NCBI GenBank assembly: GCA_949128115.1
Contig: OX421964.1
Span: forward strand, 16,392,892-16,456,891
Source of the DNA: Anaspis maculata
Lineage: Eukaryota > Arthropoda > Insecta > Coleoptera > Scraptiidae
Direction of reading: 5' to 3'
Length of the DNA stretch: 64,000 nucleotides
The notes under the pieces were generated by a model, which saw only the letters and a list, made by a program, of their open reading frames with translations, did not search any database and was not told where the DNA came from. The position numbers and the translations under genes are program-made. How positions within the stretch are numbered: the first letter of the stretch is position 1; each line of letters starts with the position of its first letter. Positions 34,580-46,984 of this stretch are shown here, one piece after another.

Positions 34580-35772
34580 CTGAACTGATTGATCTCATCA
34601 TATGGTGTTTATAGACTTGTGATTATGCTTGTTATTCTCATACTATGATTTTGTACGTACCTCTAGTATGCATAACGTACTTTTTGTTTTTGACCCTGTA
34701 ATATCAACTTTTTGATCTAACATGATAAAATTTAGCCTTTTGTATCATCATTCACCCCTTGTGTATATTTCCTTTCTTGTTATATTCAGTCAATAGATAT
34801 TTTATTTTTGTTTTCATTTGTTTCACTCACGTAAGAACCCACGCCGCCAAAAGGCCAGCGAAGTGTTCCCTTGATTCAAGTAGTAATAATGTAACAGGAT
34901 TCATTCCGATCCTGTATTACAACAGTGCAACACAAGAAAAAACAAGGGAAAAGCTTACCGTCCTCTAAAACAGATCTAGGCAACCTGCCATAAGTGCCGT
35001 AACATGAACCGAAGATCTGATGATCGTATTCGTGGCGGCAGCAGGGAGCCTGAAAATGAGGGTGAGAATGAAAAGGAAGCGATGTTCTTGAGTTCTCTTG
35101 ATTTCACCAAGTGACGTTTCCAAATCAAAATTACGCCAATACAGGAACTGCACCGTCGGAGCTGCAGGAGCAGCTTAGCTTTTGTGTGAGATCGCAGAAA
35201 GCAGAAGATGGAAACAGGAACAGCTCTTCTGGCTGAAGCTGGACACAGGAATACAGCTCTAGCAGAAGAACGGCACACAGGAACACAGGAGCTCAGAAAC
35301 AGCCTCAAAATTGCCTCTCAAATTTTCAGTTTATTGATCCGGCTCGAAGGACCATTGTTTGGTATTAATGAACTGTACACTTTTTGATACATGCATTTTT
35401 TACTTAAAATTTTTTCTATCATCTTGTGACGTTTATGTCTCTACGAAAAACAAAATATGTTATACTTACACACAATCATTATGAAAGACATTCAACAAAA
35501 GTGTACTTTTTCAAAAGTTGGATGATGTTTTAAAGATCCAACTTAATATTAACTGATATTTTCCAGAGTAGTGTCAGTGCCTTATTCACTCAGGATGAGA
35601 CCACATTGGTTGAAATTGAGGTTGAAATTAAAAAAAAAACTAATCTTTCGCATAAATAGCTAAATTTTGTATTGAAAAACTACACACTTCAATTCAGCAG
35701 TTATAGAAATTCTAGTAAGAAAACAGAGTTATGTACAGGTACCTACATACTGCTATCTTAATTAAAAGTGAA
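34580..35772. other. No gene seen; OR2 3' flank
   Basis: No gene family is recognisable. The last ~150 bp (35620-35772) resemble the OR1 3' UTR after 31365 (shared GATAGCAGTAT and GTGTAGTTTTT on the OR2 strand), as expected for duplicated genes. Confidence 0.4.
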
Positions 35773-37785
35773 TCAGTTTACTTTCAAACGTAACATCACA
35801 GACACTGTCGAATGAATACTTCTAAGAATCTGAAACAAAACAAAAATCATGCATTTTTGCCATCGAGTACCTACGCCCTTCAGGTTGGAAGCAGGTGCCT
35901 GACCCTTAGTCCCAAGCTATAATTTATGCATAAGCACGCAGAATACTCCAATCTGAGGGGCTGCATGACGTTCATCAGAAAAATCAGAAAATCCTTTTTG
36001 TTTTTGTCGCTCCAGTTGTACCATTCGTTCGATAAAACGGCTTCCAGCACTTTTTCGCTCTGGAAAATACGTTTTGAATTATTGCGGGAAAATGTGTTGA
36101 GTTTTTGCAAAAAAAGATTTTGTGGGTAGGTAGGTACCTGAGATTCGATGCTTTGGCCCCCGGTTATGATCCCGAAGAAAACTGTTAAAAACAACACTAA
36201 CCCAAGGATCATTTGAATGCAAAGAAGACGAGACTCTATCAGTGTGTTCTGAAATGATAACCATAATAATACCAATAAGTACAGGGTGATCACGCAAGAA
36301 TACTCTCTTCCCAATACAGAAATTTTCATGTGACACCTGTATATTTTTATTGCAGCCCATGTTATTCTTTATTCTTAATACAAACATATATTATAGTGTA
36401 GGTGTTGAAAGATCTCATTATATTGACCTAAACTCATTTTGTCTGGCTATGAAGAGTCCGCCAATCACTTTTGTGTGACGGACTTTACCGAAGCTGACAA
36501 TGTGAGTTAATTAGTGTAATTAATCATCGATTAATTTGATTGCTTACTAAGTAGTTAGAAAAACATAACGTAGGGCAGTTGGAGGAGTGCATCGTTGGTT
36601 TGAGATAGTGAAGCATCCAGCATAAGATCAAGTCATGAAAGACAGTGAGCATAAGCTCTTTTGACCATCAAAAGTCATTCAAGTATTTACTGTGGGGAGT
36701 CTGTAACATCACAGTATATGTTCCAAAGATTGCTTTTGTCAATATTCAGGATTGTGATTCTTTCATCAACTTCACAAATATTTCAATCCAACAATGCTAC
36801 TGCTCAGTACACCTGCTCGTGTACACTCGTGTACACTCGTGCTCACCTGAAACAAGTAACAGACCAAGCAGATGCCCAAAAGCGTGCCGGTCATAGAAAA
36901 TGTGATCAGAGAAATTCCGATCTCTCCGTTCACCTTCGCGACCATCTCTCTGATTTCCACATAGCGCATGGAGCAGAACTTCAGTCTCGAACTCACCAAG
37001 TTTTGATCGCCGTCATCGGATATGTTCCGTACATGTTCGAGTAGGAGCTGGACCTGAAAGCTGGCGTGTTTGCTGAAATACAGCAACTGAAACGCATGCA
37101 CCGTCAGCATGTAAACCGTCAGAGATACGGAGATCCGCAGGGGTGCAGTGATAACGTCGTAATAATCGGGCAGAAATTTGCTGATCAAGTTGTAAAACAG
37201 ATAGAGCTGTTTTTCGCTTTCGTCTTTGAAGCAACTCAGTGACCCAACCGTGGCGGACAGGATCAAGTGAAAAACGACGTAGAGCATGGCGTTGCGGCAT
37301 TCTTTTCGAATATCTTCGTAGGATTCCGAACCGGCTATCGACCACAGGTCAAAATCCTTTTTTACGTCGGAAATTATTTGGTTCTTGAACAGTAAAGTTA
37401 GCGCAACGTTATAAACCTGGAAGTACTACAACTGTAACTCTGTTGTTCATTTTGGCAAATTCAAGAATGGGAAGAAAGAAAACGGTGGCAAAATCATGTC
37501 TTACATAGATTAAAAAGAAGAATGATGGTAAAAAATTTATGGTTTGTTCTGCATTCAGAATAAATAGAAATTGGTAAACGTAGAGTGTGATCAATGATAA
37601 GATCGCACAAGACAAAAAAGCTAACTGGAAACGGACGAGTTTTGGTCGAAAAATATCGTAGCCGAAAAATCGTAACATGAATAAGCAGTCATCTAAAAAA
37701 ACCAAAGAAATCTGGATTGTAGTGCTTTTATCGACATGAATATAACTCTTTCACCTTGCATTTTCGGTCTATCGCTAGAATTCAT
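35773..37785 (-). CDS. Odorant-receptor-like 7TM protein, copy 2 (OR2), full length
   Basis: This is a paralogue of OR1 on the opposite strand, convergent with it. Exons in coding order: 37785-37755, 37692-37505, 37416-36847, 36248-36138, 36059-35904, 35829-35773. Lengths after exon 1 equal those of OR1 exactly and all phases fit. This copy has an in-frame ATG (37785) that gives a 370 aa product starting MNSSDRPKMQDDCLF; the shared internal start gives 362 aa. The C-terminal signature NEWYNWSDKNKKDFLIFLMNV, then QPLRLEY and ILRSIHSTVSVMLRL is intact. No stop or frameshift was seen. Intron 1 is only 62 nt, which makes this gene the uninterrupted reference for the insertions in OR1 and OR3. The ligand cannot be predicted. 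Confidence 0.88.
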
Positions 37786-38125
37786 GGGGTTTGTGTTTGC
37801 AATAGTAGGTACTGAATGGTTCCATATGCTCAACAACGTACCTTTTAGCAAAAGCTCATTAGTAAAAATGACCTTTCCATGTATTTGATCTGTGTTTGGC
37901 TGTGAATTTCAAAAGCATTCATAAAAATGAAGCTGGATCGACAACTGACCACAACATAAATATTATAAGACTAATTAAAAATTCAGCATAATGCGAATGC
38001 GGTTCTTTTGAGAATGGCAATCTTTATACACCACCACTGAAATTCGGGTAAATGTTTCAGAAGGTACTTACTTGAACATAATTATCTTACCAATCAATAA
38101 ACATTGGAACAATGTAATAATGACC

Positions 38126-39628
38126 AATTTCTCCCAATGGGACGGTCATTCCCTTGATTATCTATTAGGTGGATACCTACATTTTATTTCGGATTCCTTT
38201 TACCTACCCCGAATGTTTAGAGTATAATGTTTAGAGTATAACACTTCACTTTTATAACAAGCGAAGCAACGTCACTTAGCGTACCTGTTCCCGAAACTAT
38301 GTTGGACCGATATTAAGATCAGGGGCCAGAGTCGCAAGAACTGCAGGCGTCGGATGCAGGGTGTCGTATAGAAAAAAAGTGATATTCCAAAACCTGGGAA
38401 CGCTCAATGAATCCGCATGCTTTGGCGTCCAGGCTGATGTCTCTTAGGTTCCACCACAGATCGAGAGGTTAGTTAGACTGGCTCGAGGTGGTCCATAAAT
38501 CCTTCAACAGAGAGAGTGTAAAATGAATGTTCTTGTTTTCAAGGAAGTGCCTGTTGATGAACGGCCGGATAAACCAAGCTGCTACAACAACTTTTCATTT
38601 CCAACTTCCATACAAAATTGCAAAAGACATCTACTCTGACTGTTGTGACATAACACACGGCAGCCACTACACAAAACTAAAAAAACCCTTGAAGTATCAT
38701 GTGTTGCCTACCTAACCAAATAAATTAGAAATGTTGAGCTGTGCTCACGACATCCTCGCACCTTGTCGAGAGGAGCCAGACTACTTCTGAGTGAGACAGC
38801 ATTGTTATGTTTTCGCTTATCTCGCTGATCTCGGCTCTGAATGATGAGAGATTGCTCTGGTGAAACATATATTCTCAAATACAAAGTGTTTCAGTGACCT
38901 TGAAGTATCATTTTGGGAGGTGATTGAGGTGATTCCTCTCAAAAGAATAAGTCGAAAAGGGGAGAGCTTCAAATTTGATGTTTTCTATAGATTTGTTCAA
39001 TCTGAAACTTTTATTCCTCCTGCATTTTTTCCGTAGAATGCTTTGTTCTGAACAAAAAGTGAAAAAACACGGACGTGTCATGAATAATTTTCAACATAAT
39101 CCCAATCCCCTCTAATTTCGCTGCCACTGGTTAGATTTGTTTAGAACTTTGCATGTAAATTTGCAGTGTTGAGGAACTTCTCTATACTAAATTTGAAGTT
39201 CCTACCTTTGACGGTTTTTCAGCAAATAATTAAAAACTTTATTTAACGTCGTACCTTTGAGGGGCTGTATTTCCCTTAGGAAGCATTTCAGGGTAAAATA
39301 TTACTGTTACTTTTCGACTTATTTTTTTGAGAGAAATCACCTCCCGGAGTATTATGCAAGGTCACCAAAACACCCTGTATACAAATAGTGTAATAAAATT
39401 GTACAAGCAACAATGGTGATGACGTTACTGTCGGAGACGGCAATGACGCTGATGTCAAAGACGATAACGACGCTAGAGTCACGATGTCAGGAGACTTTTC
39501 TTGGACTCCGGGGAGTCGCACAGCTTCTGATCTTGTGTTCGGAACATCAAATGGTATAAACCTGAACATGATGGTATAAACCTTTACGTGCTGCAACTGA
39601 GTTTCCCGATTATCGCAGACTATATAAA
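38126..39628. other. Intergenic, no gene seen
   Basis: No gene family. It includes the short duplicated block 38645-38760, described separately. The remainder shows nothing recognisable. Confidence 0.35.
38645..38760. repeat. Dispersed repeat shared with 56115-56260
   Basis: ACACACGGCAGCCACTACAC, then AAAACCCTTGAAGTAT and GAGCTGTGCTCACGACAT occur in the same order at both sites, with a short expansion at the second. It is non-coding and the family is unknown. Confidence 0.6.
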
Positions 39629-39763
39629 TACCGGGTGTTTATAAACGTTTGTTATCATATCGCCTTTGGAATCTCCTATCACTCTTTCAAATAGTGCCTT
39701 TCACTGCGACTTTTGGCCTGACCAAAGCCTGCCGCGATCACAGACGTTTATAAACACCCGGTA
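39629..39763. repeat. 135 bp MITE
   Basis: A perfect 20 bp terminal inverted repeat (TACCGGGTGTTTATAAACGT and its complement at 39744-39763) encloses ~95 bp with a small inner hairpin. TA at both ends suggests TA target preference. Confidence 0.8.
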
Positions 39764-40312
39764 TATAATACATATTGTTATCGCCTCGGGTCGTAGTCGG
39801 CTGGTGGACTCTCCGGAATGGGCGGCAACAACGATCCGGCAGCTCAGTCTCAAGTAGTGGGGTCTGTCACGCCGGTGGCAGCTTCTTCAAGGAGTCGACG
39901 CTTTCTTTGTGATATACTCTTTCGCAGAATGACTTGAGATTGTTGGCGCAGATTAAATAAAACCACAGTTTCGAATTAATTGCGCCGTCTCAAAAAGGGA
40001 AAGGGGGTGTAACATGGGGATTAGTCCCTTGAAGAGAGACGAGTTCGAAGAGGGAACGCCGGAGATGCAACGACCTCGCGGTACGCTGGGATTCTACGAA
40101 CTGAACTTGAATTTCGGGGAACACGTATTTTATAGTAGGCGCTGGCGCCTGCTGTGACCAATAGGCTTCGTTAGCGAGAGAGTACGTGTAGCGGCGCGGA
40201 CCGATGACTGAACGCTTTTCGCGTCCGCGCGCGTAAGGCAAAGGCCTCTTCGCTAAAGATATTATCGCGGCTAGCCATGGAAACGGGTGGATTTTTGGGG
40301 CCGCGGTAACAA
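39764..40312. other. No gene; possible truncated LTR
   Basis: At 39997-40010 a purine tract (GGGAAAGGGGG) precedes TGTAACATGGGG, an arrangement like a polypurine tract next to an LTR start. The presumed LTR runs to about 40260, where LINE sequence begins. No partner LTR was found, so this stays tentative. Confidence 0.3.
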
Positions 40313-40887
40313 TATCTTGAACGGATGCATATTGAATAGCTACTTTCCTTCCGCATGGAAAACGGCACACGTCATCCCTATTGCAAAGTCAAGCTCAGTT
40401 CAAGATTTCAAAGATCTGCGCCCTATAAGTATTCTTCCCACTTTGTCAAAACTTCTAGAATCTGTCTTGAATTCCCAGCTCTCTCACTATTTGAACTCAT
40501 TCGGCTTGTTCCCATCCCATCAATCGGGTTTCAGACCTAATCACAGTTGTACCACAGCACTGTCGAAAATTACAGATGATGTTTTACGAGCAACGGATGA
40601 AGGTAAGCTAACCCTCCTTGTGTTACTAGACTACTCTAAGGCGTTTGACTCGATCAATTTCGATAAGTACTTCACTACATGGGTCTAAGTGGAGATGCTG
40701 TCTCGTTGCTGGAGTGTTATCTGAAGGACCGAGTGCAAATTGTGAAAATTGATGGTGAATGCTCAGAGCCGATTGTTGTCAATCGCGGTGTCCCACAAGG
40801 GTCAATTTTGGGTCCACTGCTGTTTGCACTGTATACCGTAATGCTTAATACGTATTGCCATCATTGTCAGTTCCACCAGTATGCGGA
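40313..40887 (+). mobile_element. Non-LTR retrotransposon RT, N-terminal half (split by provirus)
   Basis: Plus-strand frames encode reverse-transcriptase motifs of a Jockey/CR1-like LINE: FPSAWKTAHVIPI, LRPISILPTLSKLLE, HQSGFRPNHSCTTAL, LLDYSKAFDSI, GVPQGSILGPLLF and then ..QYA. A single frameshift lies near 40680. The endonuclease domain is absent (5' truncation). The catalytic YADD is interrupted after GCGGA by the provirus at 40888-48680. The gene resumes at 48681. Confidence 0.88.
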
Positions 40888-41095
40888 AATTAAATGTTCG
40901 TTCACGAGAATCTTCAAAAAAAATGTTTTTATTCGCAAAAATACAATAATGAATACATGCGAGCTCTAAGCGTGCAATGTCGTAACTGGTGTTCGCTTAG
41001 GGCGTTGGAGTCTATATAATGTTAAAAAAGCTAAGCTAAGCATAATACATAATAAGCGGTATAAGCTAAATCCGGAGGAAAACTGGGATATAATT
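40888..41095 (-). repeat. 3' LTR of errantivirus-like provirus
   Basis: This 208 bp repeat matches 48471-48680, differing visibly by one substitution and a homopolymer length change. It starts AATTAAATG and ends GATATAATT on the plus strand (AATTA..TAATT, reminiscent of errantivirus LTR ends). It is flanked outside by CGGA (40884-40887), which is repeated at 48681-48684. Confidence 0.93.
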
Positions 41096-41129
41096 CCTCC
41101 AGGGCGAGTGTGAGGCTCCGACGAACTTT

Positions 41130-42254
41130 TCAGAATTTCGCCATATTCGGGAAATGCTGGTCTTCAGGGACGCGTTCTTGTTCTGCTGTCGGTGCATCTG
41201 ACGTTGTCATCTTCTTCTGTCTCTTCTTAATCACACGATACGTGATTATGCAGGCTGCAGTTGTTATTATCAGATAGACTATGATAATAGATGACGTGTG
41301 GAAATGTGATGTCGTGGGTACAGCCTGGACGGGGGTCAGCGGCTGGATGTTGGTCTCCAGTTTCTTGAGGGTCAAATGCTTGATCTTCAGCTCGGGTAGT
41401 TTTGACTGTTCTTGTTTCTTGAAGTCGAAGTCGAAGTCTTGTAGGTGGAGTGGTTGGCCACTGCTTTCATCGTTGAAAATCAAGGGTCTTCCTTGAATGA
41501 AGATGGTACAAGACGAATTCTCGAACAGGAATGTTCCGGTCTTCTTGCGGGTGTTCCAAGACTCGGCACAATGTTCTTTGACGAGCTCTTCTTTGACGAA
41601 GGTCCCGAGGTAGCTTTGTAGTTCGGGTATGAACTCTAAGGCGTTTTCTTCGAGGTGTAGTTTTTGGTAGGAACAAGTCGAAAAGTCGTTTTCGAGTAGA
41701 ATGTTGCGTTCGCAAGTGTTGTTGGCGAGCGATATCAGGCTCCGTTGGCATTGATAGATACCGTTCAGCAAGACACAGTTGTCTGTTAAGGGCAATAACT
41801 CTGATCCATTTTTTAGACCGAATTTCGAAGAAGGTATAATCGTATACGAGTGTTCGTTAGGCAAAGGCAGAAAGTAGTATAATTCGTAATAATTTGGATT
41901 CAGCAAGGGGATTGGCATAAAGAAAATTATTTGTTTTCCTTTAATGGCACACCTAGGCTTTATTAGGGATTCGTAGTTATGAATTTGAGACAAAGTTACT
42001 GGAAAAGGTAATTGGTTTCCATAAAATTCGGAAATTCTATTGAGTTCTTTTAAAAGTTCTTCACTTGTTACTATGCTGGGGTGTAAAATATTCAACTCAC
42101 AAAATGTTATTGAATTCTCTGTATCTTGAAGGATATGTAGAATTATATTAAAAAGGTTTATTAATTGATTGATTATGTCTTTTGCGAACAGTATGTCAGT
42201 ATGGGTTATGGTTGTCGTCATTAGTGATTCTAATTGTTTTATTCGAGAGACCAT
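41130..42254 (-). CDS. Errantivirus-like envelope protein, N-terminally truncated
   Basis: The 374-codon frame is the third ORF of the provirus. Features visible: several cysteines in the central part ([19 protein letters not shown]), potential N-glycosylation sites (NNT, NSS), and near the C-terminus a ~22-residue hydrophobic membrane anchor (around residues 319-341) followed by a basic cytoplasmic tail. This layout fits insect retroviral env proteins related to baculovirus F proteins. No signal peptide is present and the upstream part was lost with the integrase deletion, so a functional glycoprotein is unlikely. Assignment rests on position and topology. Confidence 0.75.
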   Translation of the reverse strand: MVSRIKQLESLMTTTITHTDILFAKDIINQLINLFNIILHILQDTENSITFCELNILHPSIVTSEELLKELNRISEFYGNQLPFPVTLSQIHNYESLIKPRCAIKGKQIIFFMPIPLLNPNYYELYYFLPLPNEHSYTIIPSSKFGLKNGSELLPLTDNCVLLNGIYQCQRSLISLANNTCERNILLENDFSTCSYQKLHLEENALEFIPELQSYLGTFVKEELVKEHCAESWNTRKKTGTFLFENSSCTIFIQGRPLIFNDESSGQPLHLQDFDFDFKKQEQSKLPELKIKHLTLKKLETNIQPLTPVQAVPTTSHFHTSSIIIVYLIITTAACIITYRVIKKRQKKMTTSDAPTAEQERVPEDQHFPNMAKF

Positions 42255-43870
42255 AAGTAGTTCGTTATGTTCGATGTCCTGTATGGTTTTATTGAAATTT
42301 TCTTTTTTTTTTTTCGCGGCGCCACGCCTGCGCCGCGCCGCGGCTGGATTCCGTGCTGTGGTTTTAAAGCAATTAAAGAATTTTTTAGGTCTTCGTAAGT
42401 GGGCTTGTCATAAAAGTTTTTCTTTGTTATTAAATAGTAGATGTATCTGTCCAATAGTTTCAGGGAAGCCACATCTCCTACTGTTTTATGCTGACTGACA
42501 AGTGTTAGGACGTTGCCGAATTTTTCTTTAAAAGTTCTGGCTATGCCAGAATTCATGATTAAGTCTTCTGAGACACAGTGCGCCAGGGAGAAGTCCTCTG
42601 GGGCTTCAAATAAATCGGCATTTAATATGTGGACATTGCCGAATTCTGTTTCTGTCAACAGATTTAGGTTGGGAACCCGCGAAAGGGCATCAGCGTTGGA
42701 ATTCAATTTCCCTTTTTTATAGACTACTTCGTAGTCGTATTCCTCCAGCTTCAGCCGCCAACGCACTAATTTTGAATTAGGCTCTTTGAGTGACATTATC
42801 CACTGAAGGGGCTTATGGTCGCTGATGACCTTAAATTTTCGGCCAAATAAGTAATGCCTGAACATTTTGGTTCCATAGACTACGGCAAGTAGCTCTTTTT
42901 CTATGGTCGAATAATTGATTTCGTGGGCATTAAGGGTTCTTGATGCGTATGCAATTGGTAGGTCCGACCCTATTGGACCTTGGGATAAAACTGCGCCTAT
43001 AGCGTAGTTGCTTGCATCGCATGAAAGTAAGAATGGGGATTCAAAATTTGGGTATTGGAGCAATGGCTCATTTGTTAAAAGTGTTTTACATAGGTTAAAA
43101 CATTTGGAGTAATCTTCGTCCTTGACGTTGATTTCTGTATCTTTCTTTAATCGTGACGTGAGTGGTTTTGTAATTTTTGCAAAGCCTTTGATAAATTTCC
43201 GGTAATATCCAACTAGTCCCAAAAATCCCTTTAGTTGTTTTTTGGTTGTTGGAATTGGAAAATTTTCAATTGCCGAAATTTTGTCTGGATTTGGTTTAAT
43301 ACCTTGTGGAGTGACGACATGTCCTAGGTATTGGACCTCTTTTTTGAGAAACTCTGATTTGTCCAGCTGGATTTTCAAATGGGCCCTTCTGAGCCTTTCG
43401 AAGACTTCCCGGAGTCTGACAATATGCTCTGGAAGTGAAGTACTGAATATTATTATGTCGTCCAGATAAACAAAGCAGGTTTCATTCTGAATACCTCTCA
43501 AAATATTGTCCATAGCGCGCTGGAACGATGAGGGCGCGTTTTTTAACCCGAAGGGCATGCGTCTAAATTGGTAATGGCCGTTGTCCACGCTAAAAGCAGT
43601 TTTTTCGACGTCGCTAGGGTCCATTTCGAGCTGGTGAAAACCACTAGCCAGGTCGATACATGAAAAATATTGACTTCGGCCCAATTTGTCCAATATATCA
43701 GAAATATTTGGCAAAGGGTACCGATCATCTACAGTATTTTCATTTAATTTCCTGTAGTCTATGACTAGACGCCATTTTCGTTTATTTGTTGCATCCAATT
43801 TTTTTGGAACGACCCAAATTGGTGCATTGAAGGGTGAATTTGAATGTTCAATAATTCCTTGGTCAAGCAT
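42239..43870 (-). pseudogene. Provirus pol: reverse transcriptase and RNase H, integrase deleted
   Basis: A 543-codon open frame encodes a complete Ty3/Gypsy RT palm ([22 protein letters not shown] near residue 71-81, [15 protein letters not shown] at 135-138). RNase H follows ([41 protein letters not shown]). After about residue 500 the expected HHCC/DDE integrase is missing. A GC-rich filler of ~50 bp (42310-42358) instead joins the tether region to sequence just before env. The 5' part of the RT is at 45660-45771 beyond an inserted element, so pol is broken. Confidence 0.88.
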
Positions 43871-43878
43871 GTCTGAAA

Positions 43879-45659
43879 GGACCCCGCACGATTCTTATGG
43901 AAAATGGGTCTCGGTCAAATTCTCTAATTTTTTTATATGTTGCAGCCCAATTTTACACAAGCCAAAAACCATCGTCCGTTACCCAAAAAAATGGACAGTT
44001 TTTAGCCTATAAGGGGAGGAAGATGGGTTATTTCAAGGTAAAAAAATATGTTCCAACGTAAGTGAGAACATTTCAACGTCCTTTCTAACACATATGGCTC
44101 ATGACAATTCCCTTTTTCTTTTGTGAAAAAATCAACCCCCTCCCTCACCCCCAACCCCTACTTGTGAGTATCAAATTCGAAATTACGTTTGAAAGTCATG
44201 CAGATGGTTCTATTTTGTCGAATTATGAATTTTGGCACAAATTATTTTTACAACCCCCAAATAGGGGGTGGGGTTGAAAAAAAAACCATCGGTCAATTCG
44301 GCTGAATTTCTGATATTGTGCTTTACCAGTTACGCTAAACACGAGGCTAAACAAGATCACCAAGGGAAAACTCATTTGTATGACCAGTTTCCACCCCACA
44401 GAGGGTTGAAGTTGACTATAATGAAGCATAAAACATTCTTCCATGTCATAAACCAAAGGAATGGAAATTGTGAACTTTCATATTATCTTGTTCAGTAAAA
44501 ATGTATATTCTTAAAAATACTCTCAACCCCGTCCTTCATCCCCAATCCCTGTATCTGAACATAATTTTCGAAATAAATCTTGAAAATTATATTAATTTTT
44601 ATTTCATCCTTCTAACGGTCGCAGTAGCTGGAATAAGAGTGTGACATAATATTTTGCCTTGATTGAGCAGCTTTCGCTTCAAATGACATTAATTCTTCAA
44701 TCTAAACCATAAATAAAGGTGCATCCGTACAAAAAAAAGTTAGAAATTATGTACAGGTGAACATATTCAACCTGCTGTGAAGTTGAAACTTGATAGGAAC
44801 ACCAATATTTTTAATAGTAATCCAGTCAAAAATCATTAAAAAAATGTAAATCCCACCCTGCTCATGGTAGCACTCTAACATAAACATAATAGTGAAAGTG
44901 AATTTTGAGAGGGGATTCGCAATCAGATGCAGAGAATCTGACCATAGACCTTCTCCTACATTTTCAAGATTTATTTCGAATATGATGTTCAGAAACAAGG
45001 GTAGGGGATGAGGGACGGGGTTGAAATTATTTTTGAATAATAGACATTTTTACAAAACAAGACGATATGAAAGTCCACTATTTTCATTAATTTGGTTTAT
45101 GACATGAAAAACATGTTTTATGCTTCATTATAGTCGACTTCAACCCTCTATGGGGTGGAAACTGGTCATACGAACGAGTTTTCCGTTGGTCATCTTGTTG
45201 AGCGTAACTGATGAAGCACAATATCAGAAATTCAGCCGAATTGACCGATGGTTTTTTTTTTCAACCCCACCCCCTATTTGGGGGTTGGAAAAACAATTTG
45301 AGCCAAAATTCATAATTCGACAAAATAGAACCATCTGCATGACTTTCAAACGTAATTTCGAATTTGACACTCACAAGTAGGGGTTGGGGGTGAGGGAGGG
45401 GGTTGATTTTTTCATAAAAGAAAAAGGGAGTTGTCATGAGCCATATATGTTAGAAAGGACGTTGAAATGTTCTCACTTACGTTGGAACATATTTCTTTAT
45501 CTTGAAATAACTCATCTTCAACCCCTTATAGAAAAAAAACTGTCCATTTTTTTAAGTAACGGACGATGAATTTTGGTTTGTGTTGAATTGGGCTACAACA
45601 TATAAAAAACTTAGGGAATTTGACCGAGACCCATTTTCCATAGGAATCGTGCGGGGTTC
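43879..45659. mobile_element. Long-TIR non-autonomous DNA element, copy A
   Basis: Ends GGACCCCGCACGATTC and its complement (..GAATCGTGCGGGGTTC) define a 1781 bp element with ~700 bp inverted arms containing GGGGGTTGATTTTTTC and CCAACCCCTACTTGTGAG. The centre (~44600-44950) is unique and carries no transposase. It interrupts the provirus pol. Copy B is at 50733-52506 with the centre in opposite orientation. Confidence 0.9.
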
Positions 45660-45771
45660 TTTGTTTATTAACTTCCTCCTTATGCACGTAAGGGTAGCGA
45701 TAACTCTTCGTGTATATGGGTTTATCGTCTTTCAGTTTTATTGTATGCTTGGCGGAATTTGTGAAAGTCAA
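45660..45771 (-). pseudogene. Provirus pol segment at the RT N-terminus
   Basis: This short piece encodes KLKDDKPIYTKSYRYPY followed by HKEEVNKQ, the stretch normally just before the RT palm in Gypsy-type pol. It is isolated between insertion copy A and the tandem palindromic repeats. Confidence 0.75.
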
Positions 45772-45794
45772 TTTTTGATCTGGGAAATGAAATT

Positions 45795-46212
45795 AGTATA
45801 TTATATACCAAGGTTGAGAAAGTATTATTATAGCTGAAGCGCCAGTTTAGATCCCGAAGCGCAGCTGAGGGATATAAGGCGCTGAAGCTATAATAATTTT
45901 CTCAACCGTGGTTTATATAGTATTTTTTTTACTACTAGAAAACCGCCATTCTAATTCAGGGAGAGGTTAATAATGATGCACTTCACGGCTAGTAGTGAAA
46001 AATAGTATATTATATACCAAGGTTGAGAAAGTATTATTATAGCTGAAGCGCCAGTTTAGATCCCGAAGCGCAGCTGAGGGATATAAGGCGCTGAAGCTAT
46101 AATAATTTTCTCGACCGTGGTTTATATAGTATTTTTTTTACTGCTAGAAAAACGCCTTTTTAGTTCAGGAACAGGTTAATAATGATGTACTTCACGGCTA
46201 GTAGTGAAAAAA
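45795..46212. repeat. Two tandem copies of a 209 bp palindromic element
   Basis: Units 45795-46003 and 46004-46212 are nearly identical. Each contains a hairpin with ~45 bp arms (ACCAAGGTTGAGAAAGT..GCGCC and its complement ending GTGGTTTATAT) around a GATCCCGAAGCGCAGCTGAG loop. They lie inside the provirus pol between protease and RT. Tandem copies of a MITE-like unit suggest duplication after insertion. Confidence 0.88.
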
Positions 46213-46984
46213 TGTCTTTATATTCCACTAAGAGTTTGGTTATCTCTCTTTTCTCTTCTTCGTTCATGTGTTCGGTTCTGACTTTGGACAAGTCGAAGCT
46301 AAACTTCTCGCAATCAAAGCTGTTTAGATTTCCGAAATCATCGGTTTCAGATTCCGAGACCTCAATGGCTTCAAAAGCTTGTGATTGGTTGAAAGAAATT
46401 TCGCTTTCTGTCGCATTCAAAACGGAACAGATGGTTTCGTAATTCTTAATTTTAACCAAGCTCTCAGGGATTTCAAGATTTGAAAATTTTTGGTATGGCA
46501 AAATTCCAATACCATTGGAGATATTTTTTATGTTGAGTTTAACAATTTTCTGTGTACGTGGTTCAATCGTATGAAAATTATTACACTCGTTCACAATATT
46601 TTCGTGATGCAATTTAATTTTTGTTTTGGGAGTCGTGAGCTCCCCTTTGCTCGCGTCAATAACTGCTCCTAATGCTTTGAGGATGTCCCATCCTAGGAGA
46701 CAGTCAAAATATTGATGAAATTTGAATAAATAAAATTTGACGGTTGTGTCCGATTTAAAAATTTCAGGAGTTTTGATTATCATGCTGAAATTTTCCTGCG
46801 TCGTGCCATGGGCGGTTTTTATTTTTAGTGGGTCTTTTTTAATATTTCTGGGGAAGTGTTTTTCCGCAATTTCGGGGCTTACGAAGCTCTTCGTGGCCCC
46901 AGTATCGACTAGACATCGCAAAGTAAAATTTTTATAGGGTATAAGGATATAGGGTAAGGAAGATTTTTCGTGGTCCAATGTCAA
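46160..46984 (-). pseudogene. Provirus pol: aspartic protease region
   Basis: The frame begins upstream of the protease active site LVDTGATKSFVS (near residue 30), followed by the flap and LLGWDILKALGA, the second protease signature. A linker then leads toward RT and ends EYKDIFS before running into the inserted 209 bp repeats. It is in a different frame from gag, consistent with programmed frameshifting in this family. Protease itself looks intact, but pol as a whole does not. Confidence 0.85.

Noticed and set aside
39997..40260. Solo LTR after a purine tract
   Set aside because: Only one border is visible and no partner or target duplication was found; kept as a note within a gap entry.
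43872..45665. Target duplication for long-TIR copy A
   Set aside because: Flanks TCTG and GTTT do not match, and copy B suggests CCAG only if AAA is part of the end, so no consistent duplication can be claimed.
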